Of a stretch of DNA of 51,478 nucleotides, positions 40,288 to 48,492 are shown one piece after another. The stretch covers positions 1-51,478 of the forward strand of contig SHYX01000034.1 of the NCBI GenBank assembly GCA_009692585.1, read 5' to 3'. The stretch's first letter is position 1. Each line of letters begins with the position of its first letter. The notes below the pieces were generated by a model that worked only from the letters and a program-made list of their open reading frames with translations, ran no database searches and was not told where the DNA came from. Position numbers and translations under genes: made by a program. The DNA comes from Myxococcales bacterium. Its GTDB lineage: Bacteria; Myxococcota; UBA796; SXON01.

Positions 40288-40775
40288 GCGATGGGCGCGC
40301 CGGGCGCCAGGCGGACGTTGGCCGCGGCCATGGACTCCGGATGGGCCCAGACGCGCTGCGTGTGTGGCATCAGCGCCGCGATGCGGTCCAGATCCATGCT
40401 CTCATTCTCTGCGGCCACGGCGGCCAGTCGCCGCGTCACCCGACCGAGTGATTCGTCCATCGGGGCGGTGCCGTCCCCGCCGTCCATGACGATGAAGTCG
40501 AGCAGCGGCGTGCTGGCCGGTCCCCGCGCGGCGCCGTTGCGAAGGCACACGTCGACGCGCGCGAGGCGGCCGTCGGTATGCAACAGATTCAGCGTGATCG
40601 CGCCCTCGTGCGGGGGAAAGATCCTCTGCAAACGCCACCCCATACCGAGCTCCGCGCCAGGGCCGAGGGGGTGGAACAAGAACGCCGGCGGGAGGGCTGC
40701 GAGCGCCGAGCCGGGAAGCGCGACGACGGCGAGGCCGAAGAGCGCCTGGCGGAGGAAGTTTCGACGACTGTCCAT
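40284..40775 (-). CDS. Tat-exported protein, first gene of the Hxs operon
   Basis: The product is 163 aa. Met-Asp-Ser-Arg-Arg-Asn-Phe-Leu-Arg-Gln followed by Leu-Phe-Gly-Leu-Ala-Val-Val-Ala-Leu-Pro and Ala-Leu-Ala is a textbook twin-arginine signal with a cleavage site near residue 26. The mature part (about 137 aa) is hydrophobic at first, then acidic, with one Cys and one His-rich segment near 138 (Met-Pro-His-Thr-Gln). No family recognised. A GGAG ribosome-binding site lies 8-9 nt before the ATG. Being co-translated with hxsD implies a periplasmic partner of the modified peptide; Tat export suggests folding or a cofactor before export. Confidence 0.8.
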   Translation of the reverse strand: MDSRRNFLRQALFGLAVVALPGSALAALPPAFLFHPLGPGAELGMGWRLQRIFPPHEGAITLNLLHTDGRLARVDVCLRNGAARGPASTPLLDFIVMDGGDGTAPMDESLGRVTRRLAAVAAENESMDLDRIAALMPHTQRVWAHPESMAAANVRLAPGAPIA

Positions 40776-40935
40776 GGCGGACTCCGAGAGCTCCGAGGAT
40801 ATCGCACTCCGGCGGTGGCCGCTGAACAGGTGCGATCGGTATCACGGTGGCATCGCGACGCGCCGCCGTGCCCGCCCGCCTCCGGCCCGGTCCTGGCGCG
40901 TCGCCCAAAGGGCGCTTGGGTTACCCACGGTGCCA
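40776..40935. promoter_or_regulatory. Divergent control region of the Hxs operon and nadB
   Basis: This 160-bp gap separates two divergent starts and must hold promoters for both. I see no strong -35/-10 pair. A CGATATCC near 40798-40805 on the minus strand is a weak -10 candidate for the operon. A CGCCC-AAA-GGGCG dyad near 40910 lies before nadB. Confidence 0.4.
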
Positions 40936-42531
40936 ATGGCCGACTTCCTCGTCATCGGAACCGGGGTCGCCGGCCTCTTCTTTGCCCTACGTGCCGCGCG
41001 GCACGGCACGGTGCGCGTCCTGGCCAAGGTCGGCAAAGGTGAGTCGAACACCGCCTATGCGCAGGGCGGCATCGCCGCGGTGTGGGCGCCCGACGACAGC
41101 GCCGAGGCGCACATCCAGGACACACTGGTCGCGGGTGCGGGGCTCTGTCGCCCCGACGCGGTCGAGCAGACCGTGCGGGAGGCGCCCGAACGCATCCGGG
41201 AGCTGATCGGGCTGGGCGTGAAGTTCTCGGAGGAAGTGGAGGGCGGCTACAGTCTGCATCGCGAGGGTGGGCACAGCGCACGGCGCATCCTGCATGCGGA
41301 CGATCTCACCGGCGCCGAACTCGTTCGCGCGCTGCTCGCGGCGGTGGCGTCCGAGCCCAACGTGGAGCTTGTCGAGAACCAGATCGCCGTGGACCTCATC
41401 ACCGAGAACAGCATCGCGCGCCGGGCGGGTAGAGCCCCCGTGGACCCGGACCGGGTCCTGGGGGCCTACGTCCTGGACCGAAAGAAGGGAAAAGTAAGGG
41501 TAGAGTCGGCGAAAATCGTGGCGCTTTGCACTGGCGGCGCCGGAAAGGTGTACCTCTACACCTCGAATCCGGACATCGCCTCTGGGGATGGCGTCGCGAT
41601 GGCGTGGCGGGCAGGCGCCCGCGTCGCGAACATGGAGTTCGTCCAGTTCCATCCTACAGTTCTCTTCCATCCGCACGCGCGGAGCTTCCTCATCAGCGAG
41701 GCGCTGAGGGGGGAGGGCGGGATCCTTCGCCGGAAGGACGGCGACGCCTTCATGCAACGGTACGATCCGCGCGCCGAACTGGCCCCGCGCGACATCGTCG
41801 CCCGCGCGATCGACGCCGAGCTCAAACGGAGCGGCGACGACTGCGCCTTCCTGGACATGACGCACCTCGACGGCGACGCGCTCATCGCCAAGTTCCCGAA
41901 CATCTACCGACGCTGCCACGACCTGGGCATCGACATCGCCACCCAGCCCATTCCGGTGGTGCCGGCCGCGCACTACTTCTGTGGGGGCGTACAGACCGAC
42001 CTGGACGGCGAGTCGAGCATTCAAAACTTGTTTGCGATTGGCGAATGTGCGAGCACTGGTCTACACGGCGCCAACCGCCTCGCCTCCAACTCGTTGCTCG
42101 AGGCCGTGGTCTACGCCGACCACGCCGTCCGGGTCGCCTCGGCCCGTGTGGCCGATTCGCCGGCGCCGCCGCCGATCCCCGAGTGGGACCCAGGCCGCGC
42201 CGTCGACAGCGACGAGGCGGTGGTCATCACCCAGACCTGGGACGAGATCCGCCGCTTCATGTGGAACTACGTGGGCATCGTCCGCACGACCAAGCGTCTG
42301 TTGCGCGCCCGAGCCCGCATCGCCCTGGTGCAGGACGAAATCCATGACTACTACTGGGATTTTCGCCTCACCGCCCCCCTCGTCGAGTTGCGGAACATCG
42401 CGACCGTGGCCGAGTTGGTTGTGGAGAGCGCGCTGCGTCGTAAGGAGAGCCGAGGGCTGCACTATTCGCTGGACTACCCGCGCGTGGACCCCCGGGAGGT
42501 GCGCGACACCGTGTTGTGGCGGCGCCGGTAG
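40936..42531 (+). CDS. nadB: L-aspartate oxidase NadB
   Basis: The product is 531 aa, the usual NadB length. The FAD-binding Val-Ile-Gly-Thr-Gly-Val-Ala-Gly-Leu and Tyr-Ala-Gln-Gly-Gly-Ile-Ala-Ala-Val-Trp, the active-site region His-Arg-Glu-Gly-Gly-His-Ser-Ala-Arg-Arg-Ile-Leu-His-Ala, and Gly-Leu-His-Gly-Ala-Asn-Arg-Leu-Ala-Ser-Asn-Ser-Leu-Leu-Glu identify it. It oxidises aspartate to iminoaspartate, the first step of de novo NAD synthesis, in the cytoplasm. ATG 40936 is the first codon that starts this FAD-binding strand; the longer upstream frame is antisense to Hxs genes. nadA/nadC are not in the window. Confidence 0.95.
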   Translation: MADFLVIGTGVAGLFFALRAARHGTVRVLAKVGKGESNTAYAQGGIAAVWAPDDSAEAHIQDTLVAGAGLCRPDAVEQTVREAPERIRELIGLGVKFSEEVEGGYSLHREGGHSARRILHADDLTGAELVRALLAAVASEPNVELVENQIAVDLITENSIARRAGRAPVDPDRVLGAYVLDRKKGKVRVESAKIVALCTGGAGKVYLYTSNPDIASGDGVAMAWRAGARVANMEFVQFHPTVLFHPHARSFLISEALRGEGGILRRKDGDAFMQRYDPRAELAPRDIVARAIDAELKRSGDDCAFLDMTHLDGDALIAKFPNIYRRCHDLGIDIATQPIPVVPAAHYFCGGVQTDLDGESSIQNLFAIGECASTGLHGANRLASNSLLEAVVYADHAVRVASARVADSPAPPPIPEWDPGRAVDSDEAVVITQTWDEIRRFMWNYVGIVRTTKRLLRARARIALVQDEIHDYYWDFRLTAPLVELRNIATVAELVVESALRRKESRGLHYSLDYPRVDPREVRDTVLWRRR

Positions 42532-42545
42532 CGGGGCGCTCTCTG

Positions 42546-43037
42546 TCAGCGCACTCCGGGCGGCGTCGCCAACCGGGCGGACTCGCTCGCCGAAGCCTGG
42601 TATTCGGCGTAATTGCCGTCGTCGTCGACGTCGATGATGCCGTGCACCGTGAAGTCGGCCGTCGCGGCGTCCACCTCGATCCAGTACGCCCCGAGCAGGA
42701 ACTGGGGAGGAGTCCACCCGAGCATCAAGGTCAGGCACGGGGCGGCGGGGTCTGTCGCCGGATCCCGCCGGTCGGGGGTCAGCGAACGCACGGCGTCCCC
42801 CCGGCTGCCGCACGGGACGAAGCTGCCGTAACTCTCGGCGCGCGCGAGCTGCAGCTTGCGCAACTGGTCCACCTGGCTGGGGAGTTCAGCAAGCAGTTGG
42901 TCGCTACGGGCACTGAGCACGGCGGGCACGGTGATCGCGATGGCAGCCACACCAACGCTGGCAAGCGAGCCACAAACGAAGATCATCACGCCGACGGCCA
43001 GGAGGCCGCGGGTCAGCGGCGTGGTTCCCTCCAGCAC
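42546..43037 (-). CDS. Pilin-like membrane-anchored protein
   Basis: The product is 163 aa from a GTG overlapping the tolC-like stop. A hydrophobic helix (about residues 9-34) lies near the N-terminus, followed by a helical stalk (Leu-Pro-Ser-Gln-Val-Asp-Gln-Leu-Arg-Lys-Leu-Gln-Leu-Ala-Arg-Ala-Glu). The C-terminal domain has two cysteines and ends in Ile-Ile-Asp-Val-Asp-Asp-Asp-Gly-Asn-Tyr-Ala-Glu-Tyr, a calcium-loop-like motif common in myxobacterial pilin-like proteins. The type IV prepilin cleavage motif (Gly/Ala-Phe-Thr-Leu-x-Glu) is not visible, so it may be a diverged pseudopilin. Confidence 0.6.
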   Translation of the reverse strand: MLEGTTPLTRGLLAVGVMIFVCGSLASVGVAAIAITVPAVLSARSDQLLAELPSQVDQLRKLQLARAESYGSFVPCGSRGDAVRSLTPDRRDPATDPAAPCLTLMLGWTPPQFLLGAYWIEVDAATADFTVHGIIDVDDDGNYAEYQASASESARLATPPGVR

Positions 43038-44176
43038 TACCAGCCTTCGCCGGCCAGGCGCCGTGCATCGAGGATCGCCAGCAACTCGTCGAGCTCGGCC
43101 CCCACCCTCGCCGTGCGCGCGCTGCTGAGCTGATCCTGGAGGCGGAGCACCTCCAAGGTGGAGACCAGTCCGGCGTCCAGGAGGGCGCGGCCCTCGGCCA
43201 GCGCGGCGTCCGCGGCCTCCTGGCGCGCCCGGTGGGCGTCGAGCACCTGCCCGGCGGCGATGGCTCGCACCCGGGCGGCGGCAAGCCCCGCTTCGTAGTC
43301 GCGGCGCAGCGCCGTGAACTGAACGTCGGCGATGCGGACGGCGAGGGCCGACTGCCGTTCGAGGAGGAACGGCGCGACGACGCCATCGAGGGTCCAGGTC
43401 GCCGAGAGCGTGATCGCGAGTCCGGGCGCGCCGAGCGGCGTGCTGGCGTTGAGGCCGCCGCTGGGGAACCATCCGGCGAGGTCCCGAATGTGGCGCCATC
43501 GCGCAGATTCCACCGACTCTTTCGCGGCATCGAGCCACGGCGAGGACCCGGCGTCGCCGGGCAACGCCATGCCGGGCGGCGCGTCGAGTTCGCCCACATC
43601 GTCCAGTTCCAGGGCGCGGGCGAGTTGCACGCGGGCCACGGCCAGCTGGGCCTCCGCGGCAATTCGTTCAGCGACAGCCAGCAGTCGCCCGGCCTCGGCC
43701 GAACGGCCGAGCAGCGGGCCATCCAGCCCCGCGCCAACGCGGGTCTGGATCGCGGTGGCCAACGACGTCGCCGCGCTCTCGGTGTCTCGCGCCGCGGCGA
43801 CGGCCCGCTTGGCCTCCCACGCGCCCACGTACAGCGCGGCCGCGGCGTATTGGGCGTCGAGGGTGGTTCCGGCCGCCGCGTAGCGGCTCGCCGTCGCCTG
43901 GCTCGAGCGCTGAAGGGCGCGGAACCAGGAGCCCGGTTCGAGCGCGCCGAGCGACACGTTGAAGGTGCCCGAGTCGATCGCCAGGTTGTTCCGCCAGGTT
44001 CGCCCGATGGACAACGAGGGGGAGGGTCCGAGGTGGGCCCAACTCTGGGCGGCGAGGAGGTCGGCCTGTTGGGTGCTCAGCGCCGCGACGATGGCCCCCG
44101 GGTCGACCTCGGCCGCCCGGCGGACGGATTCGTCGAGCGTGACCGCGTGTGCGGCAAGCACCAGGGCGAGGATCAT
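43037..44176 (-). CDS. TolC-family outer membrane efflux-like protein
   Basis: The product is 379 aa. A short signal (Ile-Leu-Ala-Leu-Val-Leu-Ala-Ala-His-Ala) precedes Val-Thr-Leu-Asp-Glu-Ser-Val-Arg-Arg-Ala-Ala, the typical opening of outer membrane efflux proteins. Two long Ala-rich coiled-coil halves follow (Asp-Ala-Gln-Tyr-Ala-Ala-Ala-Ala-Leu-Tyr-Val-Gly-Ala-Trp-Glu-Ala and Ala-Ala-Asp-Ala-Ala-Leu-Ala-Glu-Gly-Arg-Ala-Leu-Leu-Asp). It is shorter than E. coli TolC. No adaptor or ABC partner adjoins it. Its ATG overlaps the pepP-like stop by 4 nt. Confidence 0.78.
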   Translation of the reverse strand: MILALVLAAHAVTLDESVRRAAEVDPGAIVAALSTQQADLLAAQSWAHLGPSPSLSIGRTWRNNLAIDSGTFNVSLGALEPGSWFRALQRSSQATASRYAAAGTTLDAQYAAAALYVGAWEAKRAVAAARDTESAATSLATAIQTRVGAGLDGPLLGRSAEAGRLLAVAERIAAEAQLAVARVQLARALELDDVGELDAPPGMALPGDAGSSPWLDAAKESVESARWRHIRDLAGWFPSGGLNASTPLGAPGLAITLSATWTLDGVVAPFLLERQSALAVRIADVQFTALRRDYEAGLAAARVRAIAAGQVLDAHRARQEAADAALAEGRALLDAGLVSTLEVLRLQDQLSSARTARVGAELDELLAILDARRLAGEGW

Positions 44177-45588
44177 GCGCTGAGCCGCTCCGCGGCGCTG
44201 GGGCCGCGTCCGACGAGCGCCTCGAGTTCGCCAGTGGTCTTCGGAATCGCGGCGCTGAGCACCTCCGGCTCGCCGCCGGCCTCGGTGGGCGGGCGCACGC
44301 GCACGTCGTCTTCGATGCGGATGCCGCCGAAGCCGATCCAGCTCTCCGCCAGGGCGAAGTCCACCTGGTCGGCGAAGCGCTCTCGCAGTTCGGGGTCCCG
44401 CAGGATCGCGGGTACCACGTAGAATCCGGGCTCGACCGTGACCACCATGTCCGCCTCCAGGTCCAGGTCCATGCGCAGAAAGCGCGCGCCGAATTGCGTC
44501 GGACGACTCCTCCCCGGCGCGTACGCCGGTCGGTCGCCGAAGTTCTCGAGATCGTGCACGTCGAGCCCGATGAGGTGGCCGACACCGTGCGGAAAGAAGA
44601 CGCCGGTGGCGCCGCTCTCGACGAGGCCACCCACCGACCCGCGCAACAGTCCCAGCTCGACGAGGCCGGCAGCGAGCACAGTCGTGGCTTCCCAGTGGAT
44701 GTCCCGGTACCGGGTTCCGACGCGACAACGGGCGATGCCCACTTCCTGCGCGGCCAGGACCAACTCGTACGCGGCGCGCTGTCGGCCGCTGAACCGGCCG
44801 TTCACGGGCCAGGTTCGCGTCACGTCGCTGGCATAGCCCGAGGGGACCTCGGCGCCGCCGTCCAGGAGCAGCAGGTCGCCATCGGCGAGCACCTGGTCGT
44901 ACTCGGGCTTGTGGAGCACCTCGCCGCGGACCGTCACGATGGAGTGGTACGCGGTGGTGCCGCCGCGGGCGGCGATCACCGCGTCGAACAGCGCCGCCAG
45001 CTCGCGTTCGTGGACGCCCGGCCGGGTTCCGACCATGGCGGCACGGTGCGCGCCGGCGGTGATCGTCGCGGCGAGCCGCATCTGATCGAGCTCCCAGGCG
45101 TCCCGGGTGCGGCGCTGGCGGATGACCGCGTCCACGAGAACCTCTGGGCCCGGCGTGCCTGGGTAGGCAAGTCCGCGGCCGATGATCACCGCGAGGCGCG
45201 CCGTCACCGCGGCGTCCGGTACCGCCAATCCGACCAGGCGGCCACGGTGAGGGGCGGTGGCGGCGTCCAGCTCGAACACCGAGCGCACGGCGTCGGCGCC
45301 CAGGCGCATCCGTCGTTGCTCCAGGGTCGGCGTCGGCCCGTGCCAGAGCTCGTCCCCCGGCTCGTTGGGATGAAGGAACAGGGTGCAGTGGCCGTCGACC
45401 AGGAGCGCGAACGCACCCGGCTCGGTGCAACCCGTGTAGTACAGGAAGGTGCTGTCGGCGCGAAAGGGGAGGGGGTTGAGCGGCAGATTCCGCACCCGGA
45501 CGCCGTTGTTGGCCAGGAGCACTGGCGCGCCCACCTGCGCGCACAGCGCGAGGCGGCGACCGGCATGCACCGCGGCTACCGTGGCCAC
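44173..45588 (-). CDS. pepP: Xaa-Pro aminopeptidase (aminopeptidase P, M24B)
   Basis: The product is 471 aa. The N-terminal AMP_N domain has Phe-Tyr-Tyr-like Phe-Leu-Tyr-Tyr-Thr-Gly-Cys-Thr-Glu-Pro-Gly-Ala and Pro-Asn-Glu-Pro-Gly-Asp-Glu-Leu-Trp-His-Gly. The catalytic domain has all five metal ligands: Asp-Gly-Gly-Ala-Glu and Ser-Asp-Val-Thr-Arg-Thr-Trp-Pro-Val-Asn-Gly, His-Gly-Val-Gly-His, Val-Glu-Pro-Gly-Phe-Tyr, and Arg-Ile-Glu-Asp-Asp-Val. It removes N-terminal residues before proline. Start overlaps the upstream gene by 13 nt. Confidence 0.93.
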   Translation of the reverse strand: MATVAAVHAGRRLALCAQVGAPVLLANNGVRVRNLPLNPLPFRADSTFLYYTGCTEPGAFALLVDGHCTLFLHPNEPGDELWHGPTPTLEQRRMRLGADAVRSVFELDAATAPHRGRLVGLAVPDAAVTARLAVIIGRGLAYPGTPGPEVLVDAVIRQRRTRDAWELDQMRLAATITAGAHRAAMVGTRPGVHERELAALFDAVIAARGGTTAYHSIVTVRGEVLHKPEYDQVLADGDLLLLDGGAEVPSGYASDVTRTWPVNGRFSGRQRAAYELVLAAQEVGIARCRVGTRYRDIHWEATTVLAAGLVELGLLRGSVGGLVESGATGVFFPHGVGHLIGLDVHDLENFGDRPAYAPGRSRPTQFGARFLRMDLDLEADMVVTVEPGFYVVPAILRDPELRERFADQVDFALAESWIGFGGIRIEDDVRVRPPTEAGGEPEVLSAAIPKTTGELEALVGRGPSAAERLSA

Positions 45589-46115
45589 GAGAGGCTCCCC
45601 GCGCCGCGACGGCCGTGGACGGACAGGCCATCGGGGCGTTGGCTGCCACAGGCGTCCGGCGCCCAGCGGACCACGTAGACCCGGTCCCAGTCCGTCAGGT
45701 GGGGGTACATCGTTCGGTCCGCCGGCGTGGGCTTCTTGATGAAGCGGACCTCTGACGGCCTGGCGCAGGCCTCGCCGCCCGCGCGCAGCGTGAGCGTCCA
45801 GGGGGTGGTGCCGTCGGCGGCGAGGGTCAGCTCCTTGGGAAATCGGCTGCTGGCGGCGAGCAGCACTTCGATGCCGTCGGGGACGGCCGGCGGCACGCCG
45901 GCGCCGTCGGTCAACTGTGCGATCCGCGCCGCCTGCGCCGCGAGCAACGTCGACGTCTTGAGGGTGCCGCGCAGCTGCAAGGCGGTGTACCAGCCGTCGT
46001 ACAGCTTCAGCTCGTCCGTCGCGGCGGCCACCGCGCGCTCGTACGCGCGGCGCTCGGCCAGCTCACTGCCGTGGGCGCCGGAGGCCACCAGCACCAGCGC
46101 CAGGAGCGCGCTCAC
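45576..46115 (-). CDS. Small secreted protein of unknown function
   Basis: The product is 179 aa with a short hydrophobic signal (Met-Ser-Ala-Leu-Leu-Ala-Leu-Val-Leu-Val-Ala-Ser-Gly) and probable cleavage after Ala-His-Gly. The mature part is Arg/Ala-rich with two cysteines. No domain recognised. The start overlaps pyrE's stop by 4 nt and its end overlaps pepP, so it belongs to the same transcript. Confidence 0.65.
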   Translation of the reverse strand: MSALLALVLVASGAHGSELAERRAYERAVAAATDELKLYDGWYTALQLRGTLKTSTLLAAQAARIAQLTDGAGVPPAVPDGIEVLLAASSRFPKELTLAADGTTPWTLTLRAGGEACARPSEVRFIKKPTPADRTMYPHLTDWDRVYVVRWAPDACGSQRPDGLSVHGRRGAGSLSWPR

Positions 46116-46651
46116 GCCGACTCCAGCTCGGCGCGGTGCACCAGCACGTTGAGCGTGAAGCCCCGCGCTGCGAGCGCGTCGGCAGCGCCCTCATCGCGAT
46201 CCACGACGGTGAAGCACTGCACCACCCGCAGCCCGTCCGCCTCGGCCCGATCGACCGCCTTGAGCAACGAGCCTCCCGTCGTGCAGGTGTCCTCGACGAC
46301 GGCCACCGGCGAGCCCTTGGGGAGATTGACGAGCCCCTCCACCCAAGTCTGCGTGCCGTGTCCCTTGGGTTCCTTACGCACGATGAACGCATGGACGGGT
46401 CGGCCGCGGGCCCACGATACAGTCGCGACCGCGCTGGCAATCGGATCCGCGCCCATGGTCAACCCGCCGATACCGACCACGCCCGGTTCGAGCGCCGCGT
46501 GGATCAGGTTCCCGATGATGTGGCTGCCCTCGGCGTGCAACGTCGTCTGCCTCGCGTCGACGTAGAAGTCGGATTCCCGGCCCGAAGCCAGTACCACCCG
46601 CGTCCGACGGTAGGACTTCTCGCGGAGCAGTTCGATCAGGCGGTCGCGCAT
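46112..46651 (-). CDS. pyrE: Orotate phosphoribosyltransferase
   Basis: The product is 179 aa. The PRPP-binding motif Val-Val-Glu-Asp-Thr-Cys-Thr-Thr-Gly-Gly-Ser, Phe-Tyr-Val-Asp-Ala-Arg, Gly-Gly-Leu-Thr-Met-Gly-Ala-Asp-Pro, and Val-Arg-Lys-Glu-Pro-Lys-Gly-His-Gly identify PyrE of the pyrimidine pathway. The size is at the short end of the family. It acts in the cytoplasm on orotate and PRPP to give OMP. Confidence 0.94.
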   Translation of the reverse strand: MRDRLIELLREKSYRRTRVVLASGRESDFYVDARQTTLHAEGSHIIGNLIHAALEPGVVGIGGLTMGADPIASAVATVSWARGRPVHAFIVRKEPKGHGTQTWVEGLVNLPKGSPVAVVEDTCTTGGSLLKAVDRAEADGLRVVQCFTVVDRDEGAADALAARGFTLNVLVHRAELESA

Positions 46652-46678
46652 CGGTCGGAGCCTATCGCGAGCGGGGGC

Positions 46679-47461
46679 TCAGTCGAGGAGCCAGGTGCCG
46701 ACCTCGGCGATGAGCGCGTCCTTGCCCAGCTCGTTGACGAGCTCGTGGAGCATGCCCGGCTGCTCGCGCACCGCCCCGCCGATGCGGGCGGAGACGCGCC
46801 GGCTCTGGGCGGCGTCGGTGATCGGGTCGGATTCCGACAGGAAGAAACACACTGACATCGGCGCCGGACCCATGGCCGCCACGCGCGCCTGGGCTGCGGT
46901 CATCTCGGTGAACCAGCGCGCCGTCACCTTCTTATAGACGTCGGGATCGGTGGCGTAGGCCCGGCCGATGGTGAGGTCGCGGCTGAGGTGGGCCGGGTCC
47001 AATTCGTTGGTCAGCGCCAGGGAAGGCCAGAGGCGCGACAGCGCCCGCCCGACTCCGGACTTCCACGCTGGCACCCTCATCTTCACGCCCAAGAGGGGGT
47101 TGGAGAGCGCGAGTCGGGACGGCCGGAGCCCGTGCCCGACCGCGTCGAGCGCCACCAGGCCGCCCATGCTGTGGGCGAACAGCACCCAGCCGGGCCGCAG
47201 CGTGGCGGCGACCGCGCCGAGGTCGTCCCGGTACTCACTCCAGGATAGGACGTGGCTGCGGCGGCCGCCAGAGTTGCCGTGGCCGCGCAGCTCCATCAGA
47301 TGGACGCGCGCGCCCCGGGTGATGAACGCGGCGGCGACGTGATCGTAGCGGCGCGCGTGCTCGGCGAGGCCGCCGACGATGAGCACGTCGGTGTCGCCGT
47401 CACCGACGGTGACGACGTGGAGCCGGGTGCCATCGGGCGCGTCGAGGAAGCGGGAAGACAT
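46679..47461 (-). CDS. Alpha/beta hydrolase, monoacylglycerol lipase-like
   Basis: The product is 260 aa. The nucleophile elbow Ala-His-Ser-Met-Gly-Gly, Glu-Leu-Arg-Gly-His-Gly-Asn-Ser-Gly-Gly, acidic Asp in Ser-Glu-Ser-Asp-Pro-Ile, and His in Met-Leu-His-Glu-Leu form the triad of the serine aminopeptidase-S33/monoglyceride lipase family. Substrate unknown. It starts 4 nt after the TatT-like stop. Confidence 0.87.
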   Translation of the reverse strand: MSSRFLDAPDGTRLHVVTVGDGDTDVLIVGGLAEHARRYDHVAAAFITRGARVHLMELRGHGNSGGRRSHVLSWSEYRDDLGAVAATLRPGWVLFAHSMGGLVALDAVGHGLRPSRLALSNPLLGVKMRVPAWKSGVGRALSRLWPSLALTNELDPAHLSRDLTIGRAYATDPDVYKKVTARWFTEMTAAQARVAAMGPAPMSVCFFLSESDPITDAAQSRRVSARIGGAVREQPGMLHELVNELGKDALIAEVGTWLLD

Positions 47462-47465
47462 GGGC

Positions 47466-48329
47466 TCAGTTCGCGAACAGGTCGCCCTGGGCGGCCAGCA
47501 GCGCGGCCGCCTGACGCTGCGAGGCCTCCATTTCGGGGCGCACGTCGGGGAGGCGATCCACGGGGGCCTGGAGCACCCAGTTGAGCTCCTTCTCGAAGGT
47601 CGCCTTGTCCTGCTTCTTCACCGCCCACTCGCCCGCGAGCAGCACGTGGGTGCCGAGGAAGTCGGGGTAGGTCGCCAGCGCCTTGTCGAAGTGTTCCTTC
47701 GACTTGCCGAGGTCCTGGCCGGCGAAGCTGGGAATCGCCGCGTAGTACGCGCCCCAGTACCGGTCGGGGCCCGAGTAGTAGTAGGTCGGCTCGAGCTCGC
47801 CTACCCGCGTCATGTACGCCTTGACCGTCGGGAGGTACTTCAGGGTCGTCCCGATGCCCGACAGCTTCGCCCACTTGCCGAGGGAGGAGCTGGTCCAGTA
47901 CAGGCAGGGCACGTCGGTCTGGCCGAACGCCCGGGCGGCGGTGGCCTCGGTCTCGTCGCCCTTGCCCAGGAGGGCCGTGAATTCCGTGTTGATGGCGAGG
48001 CATTTCTTGCCCCACTCGATCGCGGTGGACCAGGCGGCGAGCTTGGCGTCCTTCTCGGTCTCGTGCCCATCGCCGAGGAAGTACCAGCCGCGCAAGAGGT
48101 GCATGGCCACGTCGCGGTCGTTGGGGTTGGTGGCGTATAGGCCTTCGTACTTCTGAAGGGCCTCTTGGAGCTGTGCCTTGTCGCCGCGGTTCGACCATGC
48201 GGCCTCCGCCTCGGCTTTGAGAGTCCCCACCGTCTCTGACGCCACCGGCGCCACGGGGGGCGGCGCGACGGTGTAGGTGCCCACCGGCTTGGCGCAGCCG
48301 AGGACGAAGAGGGCGAGAACGCTGACCAT
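47466..48329 (-). CDS. TatT-family TPR-like lipoprotein
   Basis: The product is 287 aa. Met-Val-Ser-Val-Leu-Ala-Leu-Phe-Val-Leu-Gly-Cys is a short lipoprotein signal (Cys12). The mature part is helical with TPR-like pairs and the segment Tyr-Tyr-Tyr-Ser-Gly-Pro-Asp-Arg-Tyr-Trp-Gly-Ala-Tyr-Tyr-Ala, then Lys-Ser-Lys-Glu-His-Phe-Asp-Lys-Ala-Leu, which fits the TRAP-transporter-associated TatT family (PF16811-like). TRAP transporter genes are not present here, so a role in the TRAP system is unproven. It begins the seven-gene run that ends with the pilin-like gene. Confidence 0.8.
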   Translation of the reverse strand: MVSVLALFVLGCAKPVGTYTVAPPPVAPVASETVGTLKAEAEAAWSNRGDKAQLQEALQKYEGLYATNPNDRDVAMHLLRGWYFLGDGHETEKDAKLAAWSTAIEWGKKCLAINTEFTALLGKGDETEATAARAFGQTDVPCLYWTSSSLGKWAKLSGIGTTLKYLPTVKAYMTRVGELEPTYYYSGPDRYWGAYYAAIPSFAGQDLGKSKEHFDKALATYPDFLGTHVLLAGEWAVKKQDKATFEKELNWVLQAPVDRLPDVRPEMEASQRQAAALLAAQGDLFAN

Positions 48330-48492
48330 GGGGGCTCCGAGTTTGGGCGCGGGTTCTACGCGGAATCCTGGAGGATGTCAACTCCGTGTCGGGACCGGCC
48401 AAAAGACGGCGGCAAGCGGGTACAGGTTCTGGTGCGAAGCACCTCAAGTTGCGCGCCGCTGAACCGTTTTGAGGGGGCGACCAAGAGGGTCC

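Noticed and set aside
39826..40935. 370-codon extension upstream of nadB
   Set aside because: It is antisense to four Hxs-operon genes and has no family resemblance; NadB's FAD motif begins right after ATG 40936.
43538..45649. Long upstream extensions of the tolC-like and pilin-like frames
   Set aside because: They overlap pepP and each other in the same direction; short-overlap starts at 44176 and 43037 give proper signal or membrane segments.
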